Position numbers and translations under genes: made by a program. Positions 17,222-25,635 of a DNA stretch of 63,706 nucleotides are shown in pieces (the stretch's first letter is position 1; each line of letters opens with the position of its first letter). Source of the DNA: Alistipes sp. (GTDB lineage: Bacteria > Bacteroidota > Bacteroidia > Bacteroidales > Rikenellaceae); NCBI GenBank assembly GCA_017483225.1, contig JAFULF010000035.1, forward strand, positions 1 to 63,706. Reading direction: 5' to 3'. Under the pieces are notes generated by a model, which saw only the letters and a program-made list of their open reading frames with translations, searched no databases and was not told where the DNA came from.

Positions 17222-19789
17222 ATGAAGAAGATTTTATTATCATTCGCAACTTTTGCGCTGGCCTTGGGCCTCGCAGGTTGTAAGCCGGGCCCGGAACCGG
17301 GAGGTGAGAATGGCGGAGGTACTCTTCCTCCGCAGGACGGACTCTCCGTATCTGTAACAGCAGGCGAGAGCACCGTTTCGTCAATCTCTTTTAGCGTAGA
17401 TGCAGACAACGCCGAGGAGGTAAAATATTTGGTTACTCTGGCAGACGGAACACTGCTGGCAGACGACAACTCCACGTTGGACGACAAGATACCAAGCGAG
17501 GCTGCCGAGGCTATGTCGCCGGTTGAGCAGCCGGAGGTAAGCCCTGAGCACGTATGGGAGAATGGTACCGCATTGAGCGATTTGCCTGCAAAGGTTACCG
17601 TCGGCGACCTCAAACCACACGTAGAGTACAGCGTATGGGCTGTGGCATCGGCCAAGGAGGAGGGTTCAGAGTTGAAGCTCTCCGAGAAGGTGGTTATGCA
17701 GACCAGCCAGGGCTCGTTGGAGCTCTCCGGACTGGGTAACTACGACTATTTCGACGTTTCGCCAAGCGGAGCGACTGCCAACTGGATTGTACAGGATGCC
17801 AGCCAGTTGAAGTCTTGGTGTCTGGCGTTCCACAACGTAGCTGCATTGAGCGAGCTCGACGGCAAGTACTACTTCTGCACCTCGCAGGCCGAGGCTGATA
17901 AGTTGGCCGGCAAGGAGAATGCTCCGTGGATTGACGTTGACGGCTCGGTACTCATCTGTGACGGCGTAACCGCACACTTTGCCCCTAACTCGGCAGAGAA
18001 CTACTTGGAGGCCAACAAATCGACCGAGAGCAACTCCACTTCGTATCGCCTGAATGCCCTCTCTTACTCGGGCAAGTATGTGCTCACAGCACTCTACCTG
18101 AAAGGCGGCGAGGCCGAGGTTGAGGATGTGAAGGCATACCGTGCTATGGACCCATACTATATGGTTGAAATCGTGAAAAATGGCAACACATACACGCTGA
18201 AACTCACCGCTCACTCCGGTACATTTACCTGCGAGTTGGAGACCGAGGATGGCGTACTCTCGAAGGATGGCTTCACCGAGTATGTTATGACAGAGGATGG
18301 CACCGGCTCGTGGAAGAGCGGCGTTATCGTAGAGGATGTGTACCGCCTGAACATCACCAGCGGCTCGCTCTTTGTTCGTAAGATTGACGAGACCACATAC
18401 CGTTTCATCATTGATGCGAAGGGTAGCGGTAGCGGCGTTGACGTAACCGTAGGTTGCGACTCGAAGAACGGCTGGGATGCTACCGTAGTAAGTTTCACCG
18501 ACGAGGAGAAGCCTGCCGAGAAGGTTGTTCTCGAATTGACATCTGTCGATGTATCGGTTCCTGCTTACGACGCAGCAAGTGGCGACTACACGATGACTTT
18601 CACTGCTACCGACAGCAGCAGCAACAAGGTGGTTCTCTTCTGCCACAGCACAAAAGATTACCTACTTTACAGCTCTTACATCGGTCCTAATACTACCGAG
18701 GTGGCAAAGATGAACAACAACCTGCCACACCTCTACTGGGTTGAGTCGGGCAAGAGCTACATTGAGTATCAGGGTACAAAGTACAACTTGTTGAACAACA
18801 ACCCTAACTCGTACTTCCGTGTTGTAAGCCACCAGATGCCTTACGCCGACAACAACTCGGCTATGTTCCTGGCTTGGGACGAGGCAGCAGAGAAGGAGTT
18901 CAGCTTCAACTACTCGGGTGCGTTCAACTACAAGAACGTAATCGAGAAGGTGGCCCTCACACTCTCGTCGCTCTCCTACAACAAGGCAAGCGATACGGGT
19001 CGTGTACTTTCGGGCGAGGATAGCAATGGCAACAAGGTATGTCTCCACTGCGAGTTGGATGGCAAGTATGCCGAGAATGACTTTGTTCGCAAGGCTCGCT
19101 ACCCATTCCGCTCGGAGGCTGATGCCAACGCTTCGAACAAGAACTGGACAGATACCACGAAGAGCTACGTTGAGTATCAGGGTACCAAGTACTACTTCTC
19201 GACCGAATCTACGGCTCATTACCTGCAAGTAGCTGCGTGCGAGATGCCTACAACCAACTTCACCTCGATTAAGCTCACCGCTGTTTCTACCGAGGGACAC
19301 AAGGAGTTCACGGTTGATTACTCGGGTGAGGTTAACGGCTACACCGGAAGCCCTGTCGAGATGAAGAGTGTACAGATTAGCGGTTGGGTATCTTCGGGTC
19401 TCTATGCTGACTCTAACAACGCTTCATTCTACTCGTTTATGGCACAGGCCAACGTGGCAACGTCAACATACCAGATTAAGTTCAACGTGCCTTACAGCGC
19501 ATCTGCACTCAAAACCGGCAAGCACTATGTTGCTTCGTCGCAGGCAGAGGCTAACGAGTTCGCAGGCTCTACCGAGGATGTTCTCTGGATGGATGCAGCG
19601 TCGAGTACATTCTACTACAACAGCGCATTCTACTCGTTGAAGCCGGACAAGGATAGCTACTTCACCGTGAAGGAGGATGGTTCATTCGAGTACTCGGTAA
19701 AGACCAGCAACGGCCTCTACAACTTCCACGGAACAGGTTCTGCCGAGATTCCGGAGGCAAGTGAGGAGGTAGGTCAGACTTCGAAATAA
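17222..19789 (+). CDS. Large surface lipoprotein with about four repeated domains
   Basis: An 855-residue lipoprotein (lipobox LAGC, Cys20) with a Gly/Pro-rich linker (KPGPEPGGENGGG) of the kind found on outer-leaflet lipoproteins. After an N-terminal Ig-like part (about 40-150), a unit of about 135 residues recurs. Matching segments are YFCTSQAEADKLAG...APWID (about 220), SYIEYQGTKYNL (about 512), SYVEYQGTKYYF (about 647) and YVASSQAEANEFAG...LWMD (about 770). All units are strand-rich. No enzyme motif is visible; ligand binding or adhesion at the cell surface is the simplest inference. I do not recognise the family. It is monocistronic, with its own promoter and terminator. Confidence 0.7.
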   Translation: MKKILLSFATFALALGLAGCKPGPEPGGENGGGTLPPQDGLSVSVTAGESTVSSISFSVDADNAEEVKYLVTLADGTLLADDNSTLDDKIPSEAAEAMSPVEQPEVSPEHVWENGTALSDLPAKVTVGDLKPHVEYSVWAVASAKEEGSELKLSEKVVMQTSQGSLELSGLGNYDYFDVSPSGATANWIVQDASQLKSWCLAFHNVAALSELDGKYYFCTSQAEADKLAGKENAPWIDVDGSVLICDGVTAHFAPNSAENYLEANKSTESNSTSYRLNALSYSGKYVLTALYLKGGEAEVEDVKAYRAMDPYYMVEIVKNGNTYTLKLTAHSGTFTCELETEDGVLSKDGFTEYVMTEDGTGSWKSGVIVEDVYRLNITSGSLFVRKIDETTYRFIIDAKGSGSGVDVTVGCDSKNGWDATVVSFTDEEKPAEKVVLELTSVDVSVPAYDAASGDYTMTFTATDSSSNKVVLFCHSTKDYLLYSSYIGPNTTEVAKMNNNLPHLYWVESGKSYIEYQGTKYNLLNNNPNSYFRVVSHQMPYADNNSAMFLAWDEAAEKEFSFNYSGAFNYKNVIEKVALTLSSLSYNKASDTGRVLSGEDSNGNKVCLHCELDGKYAENDFVRKARYPFRSEADANASNKNWTDTTKSYVEYQGTKYYFSTESTAHYLQVAACEMPTTNFTSIKLTAVSTEGHKEFTVDYSGEVNGYTGSPVEMKSVQISGWVSSGLYADSNNASFYSFMAQANVATSTYQIKFNVPYSASALKTGKHYVASSQAEANEFAGSTEDVLWMDAASSTFYYNSAFYSLKPDKDSYFTVKEDGSFEYSVKTSNGLYNFHGTGSAEIPEASEEVGQTSK

Positions 19790-19808
19790 GTCACCACAAA
19801 TCAAGAAA

Positions 19809-19846
19809 GCAACCGTCCCTTCTTCGGAGGAGACGGTTGCTTTTTT
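19809..19846 (+). terminator. Terminator of the large lipoprotein gene
   Basis: Perfect 9-bp stem GCAACCGTC / GACGGTTGC followed by six T. Confidence 0.92.
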
Positions 19847-19857
19847 GGGTATAAATG

Positions 19858-19888
19858 TTGCATAATCAAAAAACTATTTCTATCTTTG
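19858..19888 (+). promoter_or_regulatory. rplU-rpmA promoter
   Basis: TTG (19858-19860) and TATCTTTG (19881-19888), 20 bases apart, match the Bacteroidota consensus. The leader is about 45 bases. Confidence 0.75.
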
Positions 19889-19939
19889 CAAGCCGATTGC
19901 AGTAAAAAGTCGGCAAAACAGATAAATTTTATAGTATAA

Positions 19940-20251
19940 ATGTTTGTAATTGTAGAGATTGCAGGTCAGCAGTTCAAGGCTGAGAAAGGTCGAAAACTCT
20001 ATGTTCACCGTCTTGAGGGAGAGGTTGACTCTACCCTGAGTTTCGACAAAGTCCTGCTTGTAGAGAACGGCGGTCAGGTTAAGGTAGGTGCACCTGTTGT
20101 AAAAGGCGCCTCGGTAAAGGTAAAGATTCTTAAACACTTGAAGGACGACAAAGTTCTCGTGTTCAAGAAGAAGCGCAGAACCGGTTATCAGAAATGCAAC
20201 GGTCACCGTCAGTATCTGTCGCAGATTTTAGTAGAAGACATTGTTGCATAA
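19940..20251 (+). CDS. rplU: 50S ribosomal protein L21
   Basis: A 103-residue L21 protein, which binds 23S rRNA in the large subunit. Typical pattern: MFVIVEIAGQQFKAEKG, then a basic end VFKKKRRTGYQKCNGHRQYL. It forms the standard pair with rpmA (L27), 21 bases downstream, under the promoter at 19858-19888. Confidence 0.96.
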   Translation: MFVIVEIAGQQFKAEKGRKLYVHRLEGEVDSTLSFDKVLLVENGGQVKVGAPVVKGASVKVKILKHLKDDKVLVFKKKRRTGYQKCNGHRQYLSQILVEDIVA

Positions 20252-20272
20252 CCTAAAAAACTGTAAAGAAGT

Positions 20273-20530
20273 ATGGCACACAAGAAAGGTGTAGGTAGTT
20301 CGAAGAACGGTCGTGAGTCAGAGAGCAAACGACTCGGCGTTAAACTTTACGGTGGTCAGGTTGCTAAGGCAGGCAACATCATCGTACGTCAGCGTGGTAC
20401 AGTACATAACCCTGGCGAGAATGTAGGTATGGGTAAAGACCACACCCTCTTCGCTTTGGTTAATGGTACCGTAGTCTTCACAAAGAAGGCATCCGGCAAG
20501 TCATATGTAAGCGTTACCCCGCTCGCATAA
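20273..20530 (+). CDS. rpmA: 50S ribosomal protein L27
   Basis: An 85-residue L27, located near the peptidyl-transferase centre. It starts [16 protein letters not shown], so the N-terminus is already in the mature form, without the cleavable extension found in many Firmicutes. Length and sequence are ordinary. Second gene of the rplU-rpmA pair. Confidence 0.97.
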   Translation: MAHKKGVGSSKNGRESESKRLGVKLYGGQVAKAGNIIVRQRGTVHNPGENVGMGKDHTLFALVNGTVVFTKKASGKSYVSVTPLA

Positions 20531-20552
20531 GGCTCGCTCAGAAAGCAGAACG

Positions 20553-20599
20553 ACAAATAGAGGCTGTCCGACACAAGTTTGCGGACAGCCTCATTTGTG
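20553..20599. repeat. GAGGCTGTCCG palindrome after rpmA
   Basis: GAGGCTGTCCG (20560-20570) pairs with CGGACAGCCTC (20582-20592), and the stem extends with ACAAAT / ATTTGT. The loop is ACACAAGTTTG. It probably ends the rplU-rpmA transcript, and directly precedes palindromic element A. Confidence 0.7.
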
Positions 20600-20602
20600 T
20601 TA

Positions 20603-20798
20603 GAAGTTGTATAACAAGAGCTAATTTTAGGCTTAATCCATCTACGATGGCTTTTAGTTGCTTCGGCTCAAAAAACGCACTTGTTTTCATTCGCCTTAAT
20701 CGCAACCTTGCGAAGTCCGAGAAACCGCAGCATACTTGGGCGTATGCGAGGATTTCGAGGACGAGCATAACGACAAAGTAGCCTTGTTAGACAGCTTC
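20603..20798. repeat. Intergenic palindromic element, copy A (MITE-like)
   Basis: A 196-base element with imperfect terminal inverted repeats: GAAGTTGTATAACAAG (20603-20618) and CTTGTTAGACAGCTTC (20783-20798), 14 of 16 matching. Inside is a long hairpin GTCC...GGAC (20715-20762) topped by CATAC-TTGGGC-GTATG (20731-20746). Copies B and C share flanking sequence, ends and fold. It carries no gene. Confidence 0.75.
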
Positions 20799-20860
20799 TT
20801 TTTTGTACTCATTTGTAGGTATTTTTATGATTTACCCTCTCTTTTGCAGGAGAATAGGCG

Positions 20861-20888
20861 TTGCTTTCATATCTTTTTATTACCTTTG
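20861..20888 (+). promoter_or_regulatory. Promoter of the S1/P1 nuclease operon
   Basis: TTG (20861-20863) and TACCTTTG (20881-20888) precede the first nuclease gene, whose ATG is 42 bases downstream. This position also argues against the longer reading frame starting at 20736. Confidence 0.65.
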
Positions 20889-20930
20889 TTTGGTAAACAA
20901 ACAACAATAACAAAAAACCTAAACCTCACT

Positions 20931-21704
20931 ATGAAAAGATTTATCTTAACGATGTTGCTCTGCATTGTGGCAGGCGGCAACTCGTGGGCTTGGGACAATC
21001 GTGGGCACGCAACAATCGCCCGCATAGCCGAGCGTCACCTCACGCCTCGTGCCAAGGCCAACATCGAGAAGTATCTCAACGGGCAATCCATCGTCTATTA
21101 CGCCTCGTGGATGGATTTCAACCGCAAGGACGCTCCGTTTGATGTCACCAACGACTGGCACGTGGACTATTGGAGAGATGACCAACGCAAGGATGCCGAG
21201 GGCAACCCTCTGCCGCCTATCTCCGTGAGCCAAATCAAGCGTATCGTGGCCGAGATGTCCGATTTCAGGACGTTGAGCGACTCGCTGGTTAATGTAAACA
21301 TCAAGTATCTGGTACATCTGGTAGGCGATATGCACTGCCCCGTACATATCGACTTCCCGACATATCGCCCTGTGAAGGTTAAGTACAAGGGCAAGAGCGT
21401 GAAGTACCACAAACTCTGGGATGGAATAATCGTTGCCGACACCCGCTACGGAGCCTCGCCGCTATCGTTGGCGGAGGAGCTCGACCGTGCGACCGAGAAG
21501 GAGCGTGAGGAGCTGTCATCCGGAACTCCGGACTATTGGTACGCCGAGTCGGTGGCCTTTGCCGGCACTGCATACTCTCTCCTGCCGGAGAGCAAGGAGG
21601 TGGACAGGGAGTACATCACGAAGGCCAACGACATCATCAACCACATCTTCCCTGCCGCAGGCTATCGTCTGGCGAAGATTCTCAACACCATATTTGACAA
21701 ATAA
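20931..21704 (+). CDS. Secreted S1/P1-type zinc nuclease, first of four
   Basis: S1/P1 nucleases cut single-stranded DNA and RNA and remove 3'-phosphates, using three zinc ions; they act outside the cytoplasm. The start at 20931 gives 257 residues. The signal peptide ends SWA, so the mature protein starts at Trp21, whose free amino group is a zinc ligand in this family. All nine ligand positions can be matched: Trp21 and His26 (WDNRGH), Asp in YASWMD, His in DWHVDY, HLVGDMHCPVH (His, Asp, His) and HKLWD (His, Asp). It heads a five-gene operon with gaps of 12-25 bases; three paralogues and a PHP phosphoesterase follow. Confidence 0.88.
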   Translation: MKRFILTMLLCIVAGGNSWAWDNRGHATIARIAERHLTPRAKANIEKYLNGQSIVYYASWMDFNRKDAPFDVTNDWHVDYWRDDQRKDAEGNPLPPISVSQIKRIVAEMSDFRTLSDSLVNVNIKYLVHLVGDMHCPVHIDFPTYRPVKVKYKGKSVKYHKLWDGIIVADTRYGASPLSLAEELDRATEKEREELSSGTPDYWYAESVAFAGTAYSLLPESKEVDREYITKANDIINHIFPAAGYRLAKILNTIFDK

Positions 21705-21716
21705 CGACACGCAACC

Positions 21717-22562
21717 ATGAAAAAGATTCTGTTATCAATAATTGCCGTGCTCGCTCTTACGCCGGCAGTCAAGGCGTGGAACGGCGCACTGCACACTGCC
21801 GTTGCAGCCATTGCCGATGCCAACCTCACGGCGGAGGCCCGCAAGAGTATAGAGGCGGCACTCGACAACCATAGCATTGCCTACTACGCATATTGGATGG
21901 AGGAGGTCAGCGACACCGAGCAGTACCGACACACCGAGAATTGGCACAACGTAGCCCTCACGCCGAAGGGTAAAATCATCGCTGCCAAGAAGGCCGACAA
22001 GTCGGATGCCGGCGTAGTGCGCCGTGCCGACGCTCTGGAAGGGCTGAGCCTTGCGGTGGCGGCGTTGCAAAATCGTGCCTCACTCTCGAAGCAGGAGGTG
22101 GCGGACAACATCCGCTTCGTAGTACACATTATGGGCGACCTCCACTGCCCATCGCACTACGTCTTTACCGACCTGTTGGAGGAGCGCAAAATCAAGTACC
22201 GCTACGACAAGGAGAGCAAGACCCGCTCCTATATGAAGTTCTGGGAGGGGGATGTCGTGCACCACACCTTCGGATGGAAGGTCAATGAGTTCGTGCACCA
22301 GCTCAACCGTTTAAGCCCCGAGAAGGTTGCGGAGCTGACCAAGGGCAGCGTATGCGACTGGGTGACGGCCAATGCGAAGGTATATCGCCCGATATACTCC
22401 TACATAGAGCCTAACCAGCACCTGACGGCAAAGACCTACCGCCCGTGGCTAAACAAGAGTTTCGAGATGGCTACCGACCAGATTGGCGTGGCAGGCTACC
22501 GCCTGGCGGCACTGCTCAACGGTCTGTTTGACGAGTCGGCACCAAAGAAGAGTGTAAAATAA
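21717..22562 (+). CDS. Secreted S1/P1-like protein with altered zinc ligands, second of four
   Basis: A 281-residue paralogue. The signal peptide ends VKA, exposing Trp21, and WNGALH keeps the Trp1-His6 pair. HIMGDLHCPSH is intact and WHNV gives the His60 equivalent. Two sites differ from the other three copies: YASWMD is YAYWMEE (Asp to Glu) and HKxWD is MKFWEGD (His to Met, Asp to Glu). Zinc binding at two of the three metals should be changed, so it may be inactive, use other substrates, or act as a binding partner. There is also an extra loop around residues 80-110. It lies 12 bases after the first copy. Confidence 0.82.
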   Translation: MKKILLSIIAVLALTPAVKAWNGALHTAVAAIADANLTAEARKSIEAALDNHSIAYYAYWMEEVSDTEQYRHTENWHNVALTPKGKIIAAKKADKSDAGVVRRADALEGLSLAVAALQNRASLSKQEVADNIRFVVHIMGDLHCPSHYVFTDLLEERKIKYRYDKESKTRSYMKFWEGDVVHHTFGWKVNEFVHQLNRLSPEKVAELTKGSVCDWVTANAKVYRPIYSYIEPNQHLTAKTYRPWLNKSFEMATDQIGVAGYRLAALLNGLFDESAPKKSVK

Positions 22563-22587
22563 CACATCACACAAGGAGGAAAAAGTT

Positions 22588-23391
22588 ATGAAATCAAGAG
22601 TTATCATATTATCAGCGTTGCTATCCCTCTTCATCGGAGGTAACGCTTGGGGCTGGGGTCGTGACGTACACGCCACCATCACCTACATTGCCGAGCGACA
22701 CCTTACGCCGGAGGCAAAGGCAAATATCGAGGCCTGCATCGACGGCCGCTCCATCGTCTATTACGCATCGTGGATGGACAACTTCCGTGAGGAGTCGAAG
22801 CAGTGGCGACACTCGGCATACTACTACGTCGAGACGGGCAAGCCTGCCGGCACGGCATATCCGGAGCTGAGCACCACAATCAAGAAGCTCGGCAACTACA
22901 AAGCCCTCAGCGAGAAGGAGTTGAAGGAGCGCATCTACCACTTGGCGCACGCCCTCGGAGACTTCCACTGCCCGGGACACACCTACTCGCAGAACGAGGA
23001 CCGCAGCTGGAAGCTCAACTCACACTACGACGTGGTATTCGTCGATGGCAAGGTTATGTCGTACCACAAGATTTGGGACACCAACCTCATGCGCTACCTG
23101 CACCCATCGTTTGGCTATATGGACTTTGCGCACTCGCTCGACTGCAACATCTCGCAGGAGTATATCGACCGAGTGACCGCAGGAGGTCTGTACGAGTGGC
23201 TGTGCGACACCTACCAGTGCAGCAAGTACATCTACGACGTGATGAAGAAGATGCCGAAGGGCACTCCGAAGGAGGAGTTGAGCCGTATGACGCTCGACCA
23301 AGTGCAGGAGTTCAACACTCTGGCCGACGAGCAGATACTCAAAGCGGGCCTGCGTATGGCAAAGGTCATAAACGAGGCTTTCGGAAAGTAA
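22588..23391 (+). CDS. Secreted S1/P1-type zinc nuclease, third of four
   Basis: A 267-residue paralogue with the expected signal peptide (MKSRVIILSALLSLFIGG...AWG) and Trp23 at the mature N-terminus (WGRDVH). The remaining ligands are present: YASWMDN, WRHSAYY, HALGDFHCPGH and YHKIWD. A good ribosome-binding site (AGGAGG-like, AAGGAGGAAAAAG) precedes the ATG, which is stronger than at the other copies. Compared with copy 1 it has a longer segment between the last two metal motifs and the C-terminus (KKMPKGTPKEEL). Same operon, 25 bases after copy 2. Confidence 0.88.
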   Translation: MKSRVIILSALLSLFIGGNAWGWGRDVHATITYIAERHLTPEAKANIEACIDGRSIVYYASWMDNFREESKQWRHSAYYYVETGKPAGTAYPELSTTIKKLGNYKALSEKELKERIYHLAHALGDFHCPGHTYSQNEDRSWKLNSHYDVVFVDGKVMSYHKIWDTNLMRYLHPSFGYMDFAHSLDCNISQEYIDRVTAGGLYEWLCDTYQCSKYIYDVMKKMPKGTPKEELSRMTLDQVQEFNTLADEQILKAGLRMAKVINEAFGK

Positions 23392-23411
23392 ACATCTAAA
23401 ACAAGAGCGAT

Positions 23412-24209
23412 ATGAAGATTAAAGTAACTATCCTTACCCTCGCACTTGCCCTAATGGCAAGTTATGAGGTTTCGGCGTGGGGCCGTCTGGGCCACCGCAC
23501 CATTGCAGAGATTGCCGAGCGACACCTCACACCACAGGCAAAGGCGAACATCGAGAAATACACGCACGGCACACCTCTGGCCGACTACTCTCTGTGGATG
23601 GATGAGGTGCGCAATACGCCGGAGTACAAGAAGCCTACATCGGGTTGGCACGCCTCGATTGTAGATGAGAAGTGCCACACAAGCCAGGAGTTGCGCAACA
23701 AGCACCGCAAGGGTCGTGACTCGGTCACCGGAATCATCGACCTCTCCGAACTGTTAAAGAATCGCCAAGAGTTGAGCGACTCGACGGTTATGTTTGCTAT
23801 CAAGTGCTTGGTGCATATGGTTGGCGACTTCCACTGCCCGTCGCACCTGCGATACACCGACTTTGCCAACAAGGGTCATCAGAAGATAACATATCTGGGC
23901 CGTGAGACGACGTTGCACAAGGCGTGGGATACGGGCATCATCGCCTACAACCACAAGAAGTGGTCATATCAGCGCTATGCCGACAAGCTCGACTGCTACA
24001 CCAAGAAGCAGATTAAGGCTGTAACGAAGGGCGATGTCGAGCGATGGATGGAGGATGCAGCACGTGACGTGCGCCCATCAATCCATTGGGTGAAGGATGG
24101 CGACGTGCTGGGCGAGGAGTTCACAAAGAAGGCTCTGCCGCTGGCCGAGCAGCAGATTCAGAAGGCTGGCTACCAGCTTGCAAAGGTACTTAATACACTA
24201 TTCAAATAA
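23412..24209 (+). CDS. Secreted S1/P1-type zinc nuclease, fourth of four
   Basis: A 265-residue paralogue, signal peptide ending VSA with Trp23 at the mature start (WGRLGH). All ligand motifs are seen: SLWMDE, GWHASI, HMVGDFHCPSH and LHKAWD. The N-terminal block IAEIAERHLTPQAKANIEKY is nearly shared with copies 1 and 3, which indicates fairly recent duplication, while the substrate-facing middle (residues 75-115) differs in each copy. This fits divergence in substrate choice. It is 20 bases after copy 3 and 19 bases before the PHP gene. Confidence 0.88.
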   Translation: MKIKVTILTLALALMASYEVSAWGRLGHRTIAEIAERHLTPQAKANIEKYTHGTPLADYSLWMDEVRNTPEYKKPTSGWHASIVDEKCHTSQELRNKHRKGRDSVTGIIDLSELLKNRQELSDSTVMFAIKCLVHMVGDFHCPSHLRYTDFANKGHQKITYLGRETTLHKAWDTGIIAYNHKKWSYQRYADKLDCYTKKQIKAVTKGDVERWMEDAARDVRPSIHWVKDGDVLGEEFTKKALPLAEQQIQKAGYQLAKVLNTLFK

Positions 24210-24228
24210 ATAACCAAACTACCCTACA

Positions 24229-25419
24229 ATGAAACGATTACTTTTTCTTGCACTGCTACTTGTGGGCTCCTCCGCAGCCTATGCGCAGTATGACAATCCG
24301 GACATCATCCATACCGAGATGTCCAAGACCAAGGCTCCACACCGCCTCGGCATCATACTCCCGCAGGTAAACGGCTACACCCCTTACAAGGCCGACCTGC
24401 ACACCCACTCCATCTACTCCGACGCCGAGGTTACGGCGGCATACCGAGTTCGTGAGGCGTGGTCCGACGGGTTGGATGTTATGGCTGTGACCGAGCATAT
24501 CGAGTACCGCCGTATCGAGCCTTGTATGCTCAAATTCCTCAAAGGCTACACCGACGGGGAGGTCAAGAAGCCGGTAAACCACGCCGTGAACTACAAGGAT
24601 GCTGACGAGCGTGGCATCCCTGCCGACCTCAACTACCCTGTCAAGGAGGCGCAGAAGGAGGCAAAGAGGTACGGTCTGCTCATCATCCCGGGAGCCGAGA
24701 TTACACGTGCTCCGGAGACTATCGGCCACTACAACGCCCTCTTCACTACGGACAACAACACAATCTATACGCAGGATGCCTTGCAGGCTATCCGCAATGC
24801 TCGTGCGCAGGGTGCTCTCGTTATGCACAACCATCCCGGATGGAAGCGCAAGAGCGTCGAGATGCTCGAATTTGAGAAGAAGGCCTATGGCGAGGGTCTG
24901 ATTGACGGCGTAGAGATTATGAACGGAGGTCAGTTCTATCCGAAACTCATCGACCGCTGCAAGGGAGGCAAGCACTTTATGTCGGCAACCACCGACATCC
25001 ACACCACCACGCAGGAGGTATATGGACACCGTGGTCTGCACCGTAATATGACCTTTATATTTGCGAAGGAGAAGAGCTTGGAGAGCATCCGTGAGGCCCT
25101 CGAAGCACGCCGTACCATAGCGTATAGCGCAGGTCAGCTCGCCGGCGAGGAGCAACTTCTGGCCGACTTCTTCAAGGCTGCCATAGAGGTAAAGGTTGTG
25201 CAGGCGGACAAGAAGAAGAAAACACAGCGTGTGGAGATTCGTAACCTCTCCTCTATCGACTTCCAGATTCGTCAGGCAGGCGATATCGTGCAGGATGTAC
25301 ACGGCTTGGAGTCAATAATTCTCTCCGTCAAGGCGGGTTCGAGCGTTAAATTCGTCGTAGAGAATATGTGGATTGGCGACCACCTCCACCCTACCGTAGA
25401 GGTTGAGATTAAGAAGTAG
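24229..25419 (+). CDS. Secreted PHP-domain phosphoesterase, last gene of the nuclease operon
   Basis: A 396-residue protein with a signal peptide (MKRLLFLALLLVGSSAAYAQ). The PHP metal-binding motifs are in order: DLHTHSIYSD, TEHIEY, GAEITR, HNHPGW and TTDIHTT. The last 90 residues form a strand-rich domain. PHP enzymes hydrolyse phosphoesters, including nucleotides and oligonucleotide ends, so together with the four nucleases it plausibly finishes digestion of nucleic acid in the periplasm or outside the cell; substrate is not proven. Two paralogues lie at 31451-33829. A terminator follows at 25454-25492. Confidence 0.82.
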   Translation: MKRLLFLALLLVGSSAAYAQYDNPDIIHTEMSKTKAPHRLGIILPQVNGYTPYKADLHTHSIYSDAEVTAAYRVREAWSDGLDVMAVTEHIEYRRIEPCMLKFLKGYTDGEVKKPVNHAVNYKDADERGIPADLNYPVKEAQKEAKRYGLLIIPGAEITRAPETIGHYNALFTTDNNTIYTQDALQAIRNARAQGALVMHNHPGWKRKSVEMLEFEKKAYGEGLIDGVEIMNGGQFYPKLIDRCKGGKHFMSATTDIHTTTQEVYGHRGLHRNMTFIFAKEKSLESIREALEARRTIAYSAGQLAGEEQLLADFFKAAIEVKVVQADKKKKTQRVEIRNLSSIDFQIRQAGDIVQDVHGLESIILSVKAGSSVKFVVENMWIGDHLHPTVEVEIKK

Positions 25420-25453
25420 CACGCCACTGCAAGAGAGCACTACGAAACACAAT

Positions 25454-25492
25454 GAGCGTGTCCAACAAGTTTTCGGACACGCTCTTTCTTTT
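25454..25492 (+). terminator. Terminator of the nuclease-PHP operon
   Basis: Perfect 10-bp stem GAGCGTGTCC / GGACACGCTC with loop AACAAGTTTTC, then TTTCTTTT. Loop and flank match the hairpin at 39321-39359, and element B follows directly. Confidence 0.88.
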
Positions 25493-25494
25493 CA

Positions 25495-25614
25495 GAAGTT
25501 GTATAACAAGTGCTAATTTTAGGCCTATGAAGCCCGAAAAAGCGCAGTTTACTCGGCGTAAATGAGCATTTTGAGGGCGAGTATAACGACAAAGTAGCCT
25601 TGTTAGACAGCTTC
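25495..25614. repeat. Intergenic palindromic element, copy B (short form)
   Basis: 120 bases, with the same ends as copy A (GAAGTTGTATAACAAG at 25495, CTTGTTAGACAGCTTC at 25599). About 75 internal bases on the left arm are missing relative to A and C. The hairpin is kept: GCCC (25532) with GGGC (25575), tip TTTAC-TCGGC-GTAAA (25548-25562). Confidence 0.75.
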
Positions 25615-25635
25615 ACTTTATAGATTAAGTCGCAA

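Noticed and set aside
20736-20930. N-terminal extension of the first S1/P1 nuclease
   Set aside because: The longer frame overlaps palindromic element A and the promoter box, and would remove the signal peptide from the N-terminus. The start at 20931 is preferred.
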